In this document: positions 45,864 to 53,654 of the stretch, piece by piece
How positions within the stretch are numbered: position 1 is the stretch's first letter
How the letters are laid out: the number at the start of each line of letters is the position of its first letter
Assembly: GCA_017051695.1 (NCBI GenBank)
Contig: JAFIDK010000002.1
Coordinates: forward strand, 124,001-188,000
Length of the DNA: 64,000 nucleotides
Direction: 5' to 3'
Source: Algoriphagus aestuarii
GTDB taxonomy: Bacteria > Bacteroidota > Bacteroidia > Cytophagales > Cyclobacteriaceae
The notes under the pieces: model-generated
The model's database searches: none
What the model was told of the DNA's origin: nothing
The model's input: only the letters and a program-made list of their open reading frames with translations
Translations under genes and position numbers: made by a program

Positions 45864-46702
45864 TTTATCTCTACCTCAGGCTTTTCTTTCAGATATCCTA
45901 AGGATTGTAAAAATTCATCTGATGCTTGTATCGTCTTTTTATAATTTTCAAAATTGGAGTAATTAAAAAATCCATGAGGTTGATTTTCGTATAATTCCAG
46001 ATCACACCTGCTTCCCACTTTTTCCATGACCATTTTATAATATTCAGCTGTGATGACCGGGATCAGATTATCCTTTGTTCCCAACATAAATAGAGTAGGA
46101 GGGGCACCAGTTTTGATGTTATGAAGTGGAGAAAATCGAGTGAAGGCATCACCTATTCTTTCATACCCATACCCACCGGGACCGTTATCTATTACTGGAT
46201 TAAACAATATCAAAGCATTGGGAACAGCACTCACATCCAAAGAGTCGGTTCCTTCATCAAATCCTGGACTTAAAGCAGTAGCTGCCGCCAAATGACCACC
46301 AGCAGAACCGCCAGCAGCAATGATGGATTGAGGGTCAATTTGGAAGTCTGATGCATTTGATCTTATAAAGCGAATGGCGGATTTGGCATCTTTGAGTGAC
46401 TCAAAAGGGGAAGTTTGGTGTATGTTTTTGACTCTGTAATCAACCAAAAAACAGACAATTCCACGTTTAGCAAAATAAGCTGCCTGTGGAGCAAACTGTT
46501 GTCTACTTCCTCCATTCCATCCACCTCCAAAGAAAAACACCAAAGCTGGATATTCTTTGTTTCCTTCCCTGGTCTCAGGATAAATCACCTCCATAAACAA
46601 TTGAGTGGTATCCACTTCCTTATATAGAATCAACCCTTGAGCAAGACCTATTTGAAAAAAAGAACAAAAGATGCAAAGAATCAGAAGTGACTTGGAAATC
46701 AT
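45860..46702 (-). CDS. Exported alpha/beta hydrolase (BD-FAE / esterase-lipase type)
   Basis: A 280-residue secreted hydrolase with a signal peptide (cleavage after IGLAQ). It has the HGGG-type oxyanion loop in modified form, VFFFGGGWNGGS, the nucleophile elbow AAGGSAGGHLAAA (Ser near residue 133), the acid in MLGTKDNLIPV and the catalytic His in NQPHGFFNY. This set is typical of the hormone-sensitive-lipase/feruloyl esterase-like group (Abhydrolase_3, BD-FAE). Substrate could be acylated sugars or small esters. The gene follows the DUF3500 gene by 12 bases, indicating cotranscription. Confidence 0.9.
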   Translation of the reverse strand: MISKSLLILCIFCSFFQIGLAQGLILYKEVDTTQLFMEVIYPETREGNKEYPALVFFFGGGWNGGSRQQFAPQAAYFAKRGIVCFLVDYRVKNIHQTSPFESLKDAKSAIRFIRSNASDFQIDPQSIIAAGGSAGGHLAAATALSPGFDEGTDSLDVSAVPNALILFNPVIDNGPGGYGYERIGDAFTRFSPLHNIKTGAPPTLFMLGTKDNLIPVITAEYYKMVMEKVGSRCDLELYENQPHGFFNYSNFENYKKTIQASDEFLQSLGYLKEKPEVEIN

Positions 46703-46714
46703 AAGAGGCTTAAT

Positions 46715-47725
46715 TTATTGATGATGGTCTGAATTTGCATAATGCTCTTTAATCAGGTCTTTGCCAAAATCCCCATCAAAATCTCTCCAAACAGTATGGA
46801 TGTGATTTGAATTGGACTGGGTATTGTCAAATTCAATCAAAAATGATTTTCCTTGAACCCTATAATAATGCCCTTGTCCTAATTGAGTAGCGCCTGCCCA
46901 GCCAAAACGAATTTCACCCAATTCCTCCTCTTGAATGTTTTTCATCCTGGCATTTGCAAGCTCAACAGGCATGGTTGCTAAATATTCATCAATCAAGCTT
47001 ATAAAAACATCTTGTTGAGTTGCGTTCAATTCACTGTATTTGATACCAACCGGTGCTAAAGGATCGACATCGATCGAGTTTCTTGTTACAATTTCATTGA
47101 TCGAATTTTCCTGAAAAATCGCCAAGACTTTCTGATCCTGATTTAATGAATTGATTAATTGAAATCCCAAATCTTCTTCTCTATCCAATGTTCTTTCTCC
47201 TTTTCTTGGACCTGATGGTATCATAGCAGGATTGGCACCTAGAAACCTTGGAGCAATGGATTGGACACCGTTCAATACTGTAAAATTTAATGAAATATGG
47301 TGGCCCTCAAATGACCAAGACCAAAGACTATCGCTTTCAGGGTTGCCATAAAAAGCGACAGAATATTTTTCAGGGTCTCTCATGACTGAATCACCTGAAA
47401 TTTCACGAAGTACATTTTCCAGATCTATGATTCTTTTAGCCTTTGAATACCCGGTTTCAGAAAGGGAGGATTCGATCAACTCATGCAAGAGCTTTTGCTG
47501 TTTCATATCCAATTCTGCCAAAGAAATACCCGCTCGAGGAAACATACTACTTGGGACATAGTGCCATCGAGTTTTAGTCGAATCATTAAAAGAAAACATT
47601 GCTTTTTCCTTTTGATCCTGTCGCAAAGAATCCAAAAATTTAGTAGCTGGAGTAGATTGGAAGAAAATAAACGCCAGAAAAATGCAGGAAAAAATCAGTA
47701 GACCTAGTAAAACAATTTTTTTCAT
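46715..47725 (-). CDS. DUF3500 domain-containing protein
   Basis: A 336-residue protein with an N-terminal hydrophobic segment (about 4-24) that is either an uncleaved anchor or a signal peptide. The DUF3500 features are visible: FSFNDSTKTRWHYVP, then MFPRAGISLAEL, QSIAPRFLGANPA, GLR-like duplications around LNQDQKVLAIF, and the C-terminal EIRFGWAGATQLGQGHYYRVQG and SNHIHTVWRDFDGDFG. Function of the family is not established. It is cotranscribed with an esterase-like gene, which suggests joint processing of an ester or small molecule. A palindrome lies upstream at 47844-47865. Confidence 0.87.
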   Translation of the reverse strand: MKKIVLLGLLIFSCIFLAFIFFQSTPATKFLDSLRQDQKEKAMFSFNDSTKTRWHYVPSSMFPRAGISLAELDMKQQKLLHELIESSLSETGYSKAKRIIDLENVLREISGDSVMRDPEKYSVAFYGNPESDSLWSWSFEGHHISLNFTVLNGVQSIAPRFLGANPAMIPSGPRKGERTLDREEDLGFQLINSLNQDQKVLAIFQENSINEIVTRNSIDVDPLAPVGIKYSELNATQQDVFISLIDEYLATMPVELANARMKNIQEEELGEIRFGWAGATQLGQGHYYRVQGKSFLIEFDNTQSNSNHIHTVWRDFDGDFGKDLIKEHYANSDHHQ

Positions 47726-47843
47726 GATGATCTATTTAAGTTTAGAAAAATGAATAAATCCGAAACAAAATAGGACTTTTTGAAATAGAAATTAGAATTA
47801 TTACTAGATAAGGTTCAGTTTATTTCTCACAAATGAATTATAG

Positions 47844-47865
47844 ATATCCTTGACCATAAGGATAT
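47844..47865. promoter_or_regulatory. Perfect 8-bp inverted repeat between SGNH and DUF3500 genes
   Basis: ATATCCTT and AAGGATAT are exact reverse complements around GACCAT. It lies 67 bases after the SGNH gene stop and about 120 bases before the DUF3500 start (both minus strand). No T-run follows on the minus strand, so an operator upstream of the DUF3500 operon is as likely as a terminator. Confidence 0.4.
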
Positions 47866-47932
47866 TATCATCGAAATGATTGATAAATGTTTTCTTCTGT
47901 TCAGATTGAATGCGATTTCAAAAGTGATCCTT

Positions 47933-48643
47933 TTAGAAATAAGTAAGGATTTCTGTTGCGATCAATTGATGGCCTTTTTCATTGGGATGGTTGCCTTGAG
48001 ACATGTAATCCTCTACACAATCACAGGTTTCCTGTAGGTTTTGAAAAATTCTGTAGCTATCAACCAAGCCTACTTCATATTTTTTGGCTAATGCAATAAT
48101 CTGCTGTCTATGAAGGTCAAGTTCATTCCCAGTCTCAGTTAGATTAACCTTCAAATCAGGGGATGGCGTCAGCAGAATCACTTTAATATTTTTCTTCAAG
48201 GCTTTCACAATCATCTTTTCCCAAGCTTTTTTTGAGGCCTCTAATCCAACTCTTCGATCATTTAATGCATAATCGATAAATAGGATATCTGGATGATGGG
48301 TAAGTATCTCTTTTTTGAATCGTTTCTTCCCAGTTTCTGAATCCTCACCTCCAATGGCAGTATTGATACTATTCACTACCGCAAAAGGATAAATTTCTTT
48401 AAGGCCTTTTAAAACCAACAAAGGGTAGGAATCAAACGAATTGACAATAGGAGTTTTGAAATATCCAGCAGGAACACTGTGACCGTGAAATACCAAGTTT
48501 ATGGCTCTGTTTTCGGGCCACTTAATTTCTAGCTCTTTCTTTATGGCTTCCAGATATGTTTCCTTATTGGAAATGTCTGTGGATTGAGAGAAAGAAAATC
48601 CGGAAAATAAAGTAAAGAAGCAGACAAATAAGGCAAGTTTCAT
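47933..48643 (-). CDS. SGNH/GDSL-type hydrolase, exported
   Basis: A 236-residue protein with a signal peptide (cleavage near GFSFS, residue about 19). The SGNH blocks are recognisable: nucleophile Ser in LVFHGHSVPAGYF, Gly block in NTAIGGEDSETG, Asn block in DILFIDYALNDRRVG and His block in QGNHPNEKGHQLIA. The first block, GHSVPAG instead of GDS, marks a particular subgroup often found with carbohydrate metabolism genes. Likely an esterase acting on acylated sugars or lipids; the substrate is unknown. It is flanked by spacers of 207 and 83 bases, so it may be a single-gene unit. Confidence 0.85.
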   Translation of the reverse strand: MKLALFVCFFTLFSGFSFSQSTDISNKETYLEAIKKELEIKWPENRAINLVFHGHSVPAGYFKTPIVNSFDSYPLLVLKGLKEIYPFAVVNSINTAIGGEDSETGKKRFKKEILTHHPDILFIDYALNDRRVGLEASKKAWEKMIVKALKKNIKVILLTPSPDLKVNLTETGNELDLHRQQIIALAKKYEVGLVDSYRIFQNLQETCDCVEDYMSQGNHPNEKGHQLIATEILTYF

Positions 48644-48726
48644 TTATGGAGGCATTAATTGGGGATATGATTTTTTGATTAAGATTCGGGAGTTTTCCAC
48701 AAGGGAAAATAAGTTTTTGCCTGATG

Positions 48727-49695
48727 CTACAGTTTGATCACGATTTTTCCCTGATGCAGACCTTCTCCAAAGTACTGAATCAATCTAGGAACTTCCTCCA
48801 AAGAATAAGGTCCATCAATTTGGCTTTTCAATTGACCTGAAATGACCATTTCAGCCAACTCATCCAATCCTTCATTCGGTTTGAGAGCCAAGATCTGCAG
48901 TTTTTTATTTGTAAAAACCGAGAGAATTTTACCCCAGAAAAGCAAACTGATCAGTTTATTTGCATGACCCCCAATTGAAATATAATTCCCGTTTTCTTTC
49001 AAAGCTTTTAAGTAGGAAAATGCACTCGAGGAGGTTTTGCAATCCAGAATCAAATCGTAGGTTTCTCCTGTGCGGGTAAAATCTGTTTCTTTATAATCCA
49101 ACACTTGATCATAACCTAAGGCATGCATCATTTGTAGTTTCGGACCGGAATCCACGCCGGTAACATGGCATTGATAGGTTTTGGCGATTTGCAACCCCAG
49201 AGTCCCAACTCCGCCACCACCACCATTGATTAGGATTTTTTGACCTTTTTGAATACCGCCGATTTTCTTTATTGCTTGATAGGCAAGTGTTGCTGCGTGA
49301 GGGAGGGCTGCAGCATCTTCAAAACTCAGCTTATCAGGTTTTGAGAGAAGTTCATTTTCTGGTACTGCGATATATTCTGCGAAAGTACCAAAGCCAAAAT
49401 TTGATATATCTCCAAAAACTGCCTCTCCAACTCTCTTTTGGGTTACTTTAGAGCCGATTGCTTCCACGATCCCGGATAATTCCATGCCTGGAATCTTTGA
49501 TTTAGGTTTGGTGAGTCCAAACATTAACCGGTACAAAAAAGGCTTTCCTCTGACCATACTCCAATCATAGTCATTGATTGCTGTTGCTACGATTTTGACA
49601 AGAACTTCATTATCCTTTGGAGTTGGTTTTTCTATTTCGGAGAGATGTAGGACTTGATCCGCTTTACCGTATCGTTCAAAAACTTGGGCTTTCAT
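48727..49695 (-). CDS. NAD(P)-dependent MDR family oxidoreductase (quinone reductase-like)
   Basis: A 322-residue medium-chain dehydrogenase/reductase from the ATG at 49695; the in-frame TTG at 49707 would add only four residues. The N-terminal GroES-like domain reads MKAQVFERYGKADQVLHLSE and later IPGMELSGIVEAIGSKV. The Rossmann domain has the nucleotide loop ILINGGGGGVGTLGLQIAK. The zinc-ligand residues of alcohol dehydrogenases are absent, so a zinc-free quinone oxidoreductase or enoyl reductase-like role is more likely than alcohol oxidation. It is monocistronic, divergent from the cupin-like gene. Confidence 0.9.
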   Translation of the reverse strand: MKAQVFERYGKADQVLHLSEIEKPTPKDNEVLVKIVATAINDYDWSMVRGKPFLYRLMFGLTKPKSKIPGMELSGIVEAIGSKVTQKRVGEAVFGDISNFGFGTFAEYIAVPENELLSKPDKLSFEDAAALPHAATLAYQAIKKIGGIQKGQKILINGGGGGVGTLGLQIAKTYQCHVTGVDSGPKLQMMHALGYDQVLDYKETDFTRTGETYDLILDCKTSSSAFSYLKALKENGNYISIGGHANKLISLLFWGKILSVFTNKKLQILALKPNEGLDELAEMVISGQLKSQIDGPYSLEEVPRLIQYFGEGLHQGKIVIKL

Positions 49696-50025
49696 AAAAA
49701 TCTTCAAAAATTAGAATTGATAAGATAATTAAAACGGAATTAGAATTTAAATGTCCAACAAGCTGTCTTGATTTTCTCAAAATGTCCGGTGTGCGTTTTA
49801 GACATTTTTAAATACAAAACCTGACCCTCTTCAAAATTAAAGTATCTGCTTTTTCCCCGTTTGAAAACCCTTAGTATTTATATAAAATGTTGAATACTAG
49901 GATATTTGGCTTACCTTACTTAGATGAGGTAGATATTTTTTGATCCTCGATTTTTTGCTTTCTGGATTCTCTCCCTTTCTCTTAAGTTTTTAGTCTTATA
50001 TTTTAACTTACAAAACCAGAACACT
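49696..50025. other. 330-base divergent intergenic region
   Basis: No gene seen. It carries an inverted repeat, TAGTATT (49872-49878) and AATACTA (49893-49899), with 14 bases between, just before a GATATTTGG sequence that weakly resembles a -7 box for the cupin-like gene at 50026. This may be an operator-promoter pair; the support is modest. Confidence 0.4.
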
Positions 50026-50412
50026 ATGAAAATTGCAAAAGAAGCTATCGAAGTAAAAATGCAAATTCCAGGAGCTATCATTCGTCAGCAAACTGACTTT
50101 GGAGATGCTACTGGTTTAGGTAAAATCAGTGGGGAATATTTCAGTCTTTCCGCGGGAGTTGATACCACTCCTCTTTTTATTGGATTGGAGGGAAATTTAT
50201 GTCAATGTCCTCATTGGGGATATTTACTAAGTGGTCAAATTACTACTACGGATGCTGATGGGGTAGAAGAAGTAGTAAACGCAAAGGATATTTTCTTTTG
50301 GCCAGCTGGTCATAACGTCAAAGTAAATGCGGATGCGGAAATTGTCATGTTTAGTCCTCAAAAAGAGCATTCTCATGTAATCAATCACATGATTGAAATG
50401 GTAAAAGGCTGA
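50026..50412 (+). CDS. Cupin-like small protein
   Basis: A 128-residue cytosolic protein with a predicted single cupin barrel. GAIIRQQTDFGDATG and GEYFSLSAG form the first strands. FIGLEGNLCQCPHWGYLLSGQITTTDADG contains a conserved CxCPHWG block, and DIFFWPAGHNVKVNADAEIVMFSP resembles the second cupin motif. One His and two Cys could bind a metal. I do not recognise a named family; homologues with the CPHWGYVLSG block are hypothetical proteins. It is monocistronic, with its own upstream inverted repeat and a hairpin terminator. Confidence 0.75.
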   Translation: MKIAKEAIEVKMQIPGAIIRQQTDFGDATGLGKISGEYFSLSAGVDTTPLFIGLEGNLCQCPHWGYLLSGQITTTDADGVEEVVNAKDIFFWPAGHNVKVNADAEIVMFSPQKEHSHVINHMIEMVKG

Positions 50413-50457
50413 AATTAAACCGTAGTATATTGGAATAAGAATTAATTTCAATCAAAA

Positions 50458-50503
50458 AAATCCCCCAAAAGCTAAGCAGAATTCTTAGGCTTTTGAGGGA
50501 TTT
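50458..50503. terminator. Imperfect terminator hairpin between convergent genes
   Basis: A long stem pairs AAATCCCCCAAAAGC-TAAG with CTTAGGCTTTTGAGGGATTT, with one mismatch and one bulge, around a 7-base loop. It is preceded by A7 and followed by TGTTTTT, so it can serve both the cupin-like gene and the serine hydrolase gene. Confidence 0.75.
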
Positions 50504-50563
50504 GTTTTTAGCTAGTTATAAAAGAATTTGGAACTTTGACTTAAACTAAATTAGTGCTGCTTT

Positions 50564-51778
50564 TTATTTCAAACTTTCCAAAACCAATCGAACCAATTCA
50601 TTTTTATCGCCATTTGGAATCCATCTAGCAACGATGACCAGTTCATTTTCTTGATCCACATAAATCATGTTGGTACCTGCACCTATATGAGCAAAAGCAG
50701 TTTTAGGAGCTGCAGGGATGAATTCCTGATCCTTATTCAGAAAATAATTCATAAAACCATAGCCAGGATTCGCAGGGGTAGGTGTTTTGGATTTTTCAAT
50801 CCAAGTCTTGGGAATCAACTGCTCCCCATTCCAATTCCCATCATTTAAAGTCAAATAACCGAACCTCGCCTGATCCCAGGCAGATAGCATCATGCCGCCA
50901 CCCCAATGCGAACCTCCGGAAACAGATTGCATGATCTGACCATCTATGATCACAAAGGAATTCTCATAGCCTGTCCATCTCCAAGTATCACTTGCTCCGA
51001 TTGGATCCATAATTTTTGACTTCAAAACAACAGGAAGCGGTTTTCTCCAAACATTCATCAAAGCCAATGCGAGTACATTCACTCGGGTATCATTGTATTC
51101 ATAAACAGAACCTGGTGCATTTTGGGGTCTGGCTCTTTTCTCTTTGGCACCTTCTCTAGGCCTGTCTGCCCAATCTGGTTTCCCCCAAAGCGAACCTTCC
51201 CAGTCGGATGTTTGTCTCAAGAGATGATCCCAAGTGATCGTGCGATTATGCTCGGTATCAAAAAGCTCAAAGGTATCTTCATCTTCAAAATGATCCGCTT
51301 TGTTGACGATTAATTTGGCTGGCTCAAAAGGATAAATGGGTGCCATGTAGGGATATACCAAATCCTTTTCTGAGTTGATTAAGCCTTCTTGCACAGCCAA
51401 ACCTGCAGTGGTAGAAAGAAAGCTTTTGGCTACTGAAAAAGTCAAATCAACACGGTTTGGATCTCCCCATTGTCCAACTACATATCCTTTATAGATAATT
51501 AATCCTGTGGCTGCACCTCTGATTTTCATCGGACCGATAGGGTATCCAAAAGGCTCCCTACCAAAACCACCTTCGTAATGGGCAATTTTCAGGTTAGGAT
51601 CTTCCTGACTTTCATGTTCGACCGCATAATTAATTGCTTCTTGGATTTTTGATGGGTTTAGTCCAAGAGACTCAGGGCTTTTGCTTTCCCAATCTCCTTT
51701 AGAAGGATAATATATTTGAGCCGAAAGCTCATGAAAAATGAGAAAACAGCTTAAAAGAGCGATGATTGAAGTTTTCAT
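50564..51778 (-). CDS. Exported serine hydrolase of the beta-lactamase/AmpC fold
   Basis: A 404-residue protein with a signal peptide (ending ELSAQ, about residue 21). It has the class C beta-lactamase/penicillin-binding fold: the SxxK motif in TFSVAKSFLSTTAGL (nucleophile Ser and Lys) and the YxN motif in VYEYNDTRVNVLAL. Near the C-terminus HIGAGTNMIYVD replaces the KTG triad. Such proteins include esterases, D-amino-acid peptidases and 6-aminohexanoate-type hydrolases. True beta-lactamase activity is unlikely given the missing KTG. Monocistronic; substrate unknown. Confidence 0.88.
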   Translation of the reverse strand: MKTSIIALLSCFLIFHELSAQIYYPSKGDWESKSPESLGLNPSKIQEAINYAVEHESQEDPNLKIAHYEGGFGREPFGYPIGPMKIRGAATGLIIYKGYVVGQWGDPNRVDLTFSVAKSFLSTTAGLAVQEGLINSEKDLVYPYMAPIYPFEPAKLIVNKADHFEDEDTFELFDTEHNRTITWDHLLRQTSDWEGSLWGKPDWADRPREGAKEKRARPQNAPGSVYEYNDTRVNVLALALMNVWRKPLPVVLKSKIMDPIGASDTWRWTGYENSFVIIDGQIMQSVSGGSHWGGGMMLSAWDQARFGYLTLNDGNWNGEQLIPKTWIEKSKTPTPANPGYGFMNYFLNKDQEFIPAAPKTAFAHIGAGTNMIYVDQENELVIVARWIPNGDKNELVRLVLESLK

Positions 51779-51944
51779 AGAAGGTAGGTTCCGAACTAGG
51801 TTGGTTGAAATTCAAAGATTTGGATAAATTGGGTTTTATAAGTGAGAAATTTAAAAACACTTTTATCAATGGTAAGTTGTTATTGAAAAGCTTTGTTTTT
51901 TTGCTAGCAGGGGAATTAAAAGCTTTTTAAATGCCCCAACATAC

Positions 51945-53195
51945 ATGAAAGATCAGAAAATATATATAATTGGTGCTGGACTATCCGGCTTAGTTGCCGC
52001 ATTGGAATTGGAGAAAGCTGGATTTTCTCCCATCATTTTAGAAAGTACAGATAAAGTAGGAGGTAGAATGAAAACGGATCAAGTAGATGGTTTTCTGCTG
52101 GATCATGGATTTCAGGTTCTTTTAACTTCCTATCCGGAAGTAAAAAAATACCTGAATCTTTCTGCTTTGAACTTGAAGACATTTGATCCGGGAGCGGTAA
52201 TTTTTGATGAGAAAGATTCTTATATCATCTCAGATCCTTTGAGAAACCCTTTGAAAGTTGTGGGGATGGCATTTTCAAGAGTAGGAACCTTTCTGGATAA
52301 GGTAAAAATGTTTACCCTAACCCAGGAATTAAAGAAAAAATCCATAGAGGACATTTTTAATGAATCAAGTTTACCAACGCTGCAATACCTCAAGAATTAT
52401 GGATTCTCGGATCAGATTATTTCCAACTTTTTTAAACCTTTTTTCCGTGGCATTTTCCTTGAAAAACACTTAAATACTTCCTCGAGAATGTTTGAGTTTG
52501 TGTTTAAAATGTTTTCCATAGGGCATGCAGCTATTCCGGAAAATGGCATGCAGGAAATTCCCAATATGCTTAGAAAGCAATTGGGAACTACACAGATTTA
52601 TTTTAATTCTCCAGTAGAGAAAATCGAAGGAAATTCAATCAGCTTAAAAAGTGGGGATACATTAGAGGCAGATCGGATTTTGATCTGTACTCAGCCAGAT
52701 AAGGTTATGTCACAGTTACAAGGGCAGTTTTCTAATCCTAAACAAGTCATCAACCTTTATTTTTCTCTTCAAAAATCATTTATGGCAAGGCCAATGCTTG
52801 GCTTGATCCCTGGTGAGGAGCATCTAATCAATAATTTGGTTTTTATGGATGATGTTTCATCTGCGTATTCCACTGGGGATCGAGCTTTGCTTTCAGTATC
52901 AGTTTTAGAATCAGATCTGGAAGAAAAAGAGTTGATTAAAAAAGTGCAGGAGGAGTTGGAGCATATTTCGGGTGTCAAGGCTGATTTTTTTAAGTTTATA
53001 AAATCCTATTATATCCGATATGCATTACCGACTATTGATGATCTAAAAGCAAGTATTCCAATCACAGAGTGTCAGGTGACCGATCATGTTTATTTAGGCG
53101 GAGATTATTTATTGAATGGTTCTATTAATGCCGCTTTGACTTCTGGTCGATTGGTAGCTGAGTCCGTTGTTTTAAGCTATACACCCACACATTAG
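51945..53195 (+). CDS. FAD-dependent amine oxidase/phytoene desaturase-like oxidoreductase
   Basis: A 416-residue flavoprotein. The N-terminal Rossmann FAD loop is IYIIGAGLSGLVAALELEKAGF, followed by the GG doublet VGGRMKTDQVDGFLLDHGFQVLL. The C-terminal FAD motif is HVYLGGDYLLNGSINAALTSGRLVAES. This is the amino_oxidase clan (protoporphyrinogen oxidase, carotenoid desaturase, amine oxidases). The length of about 416 residues and the PEVKKYL region resemble the bacterial oxidoreductases often called protoporphyrinogen oxidase-like in Bacteroidota. No carotenoid or haem genes are adjacent, so the substrate is open. Cytosolic; possibly membrane-associated. Confidence 0.87.
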   Translation: MKDQKIYIIGAGLSGLVAALELEKAGFSPIILESTDKVGGRMKTDQVDGFLLDHGFQVLLTSYPEVKKYLNLSALNLKTFDPGAVIFDEKDSYIISDPLRNPLKVVGMAFSRVGTFLDKVKMFTLTQELKKKSIEDIFNESSLPTLQYLKNYGFSDQIISNFFKPFFRGIFLEKHLNTSSRMFEFVFKMFSIGHAAIPENGMQEIPNMLRKQLGTTQIYFNSPVEKIEGNSISLKSGDTLEADRILICTQPDKVMSQLQGQFSNPKQVINLYFSLQKSFMARPMLGLIPGEEHLINNLVFMDDVSSAYSTGDRALLSVSVLESDLEEKELIKKVQEELEHISGVKADFFKFIKSYYIRYALPTIDDLKASIPITECQVTDHVYLGGDYLLNGSINAALTSGRLVAESVVLSYTPTH

Positions 53196-53249
53196 ATTTT
53201 TTTTAAGGGATATATAAAACTTCAACAAGTCAGGATTGAATAAATGGGG

Positions 53250-53257
53250 TATTTTTG
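53250..53257 (+). promoter_or_regulatory. TAnnTTTG box directly before the phnA-like start codon
   Basis: TATTTTTG fits the Bacteroidota -7 consensus and ends 4 bases before the ATG at 53262. If it is the promoter, the transcript would start at or next to the start codon (leaderless). The alternative ATG at 53244 would lie upstream of it. Confidence 0.45.
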
Positions 53258-53261
53258 CAAC

Positions 53262-53594
53262 ATGGAAAATACGCCCCTTTGTCCATCTTGTAAGTCACCT
53301 TATGGCTACGAGATGGAAGACAAATTCGTCTGTCCCGAATGTGGATTTGAATGGAAAGAAGAAGTAATTGTAGAGGAAGGATTGATTGTAAAAGATGCTA
53401 ATGGAAATACTTTGGTCGATGGAGATTCGGTAGTCATTGTAAAAGATCTCCCTGTCAAAGGTGCACCTAAACCTATCAAAGCAGGAACGAAAGTAAAAAG
53501 CATCAGATTAGTGGAGGGTGAACATAATATAGATTGCAAAATAGAGGGTTTTGGTTCTATGGCTTTAAAAAGTGAATTCGTCAAAAAAGCCTAA
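53262..53594 (+). CDS. PhnA/YjdM family zinc-ribbon protein
   Basis: A 110-residue protein of the PhnA/YjdM family. The N-terminal zinc ribbon has two CPxC pairs: [12 protein letters not shown] and [10 protein letters not shown]. The C-terminal SH3-like beta domain reads [23 protein letters not shown], then [24 protein letters not shown]. Despite the old name, the E. coli homologue is not established as a phosphonate hydrolase; its role is unknown. I chose the ATG at 53262 because family members begin close to the first CPxC and because a promoter-like TATTTTTG would lie inside the longer form. Confidence 0.9.
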   Translation: MENTPLCPSCKSPYGYEMEDKFVCPECGFEWKEEVIVEEGLIVKDANGNTLVDGDSVVIVKDLPVKGAPKPIKAGTKVKSIRLVEGEHNIDCKIEGFGSMALKSEFVKKA

Positions 53595-53654
53595 GGATTT
53601 GGGATTTTGGATATTTGATTTCGGATTTTCCGGAAGTGTGATTGTATTTGGAAA

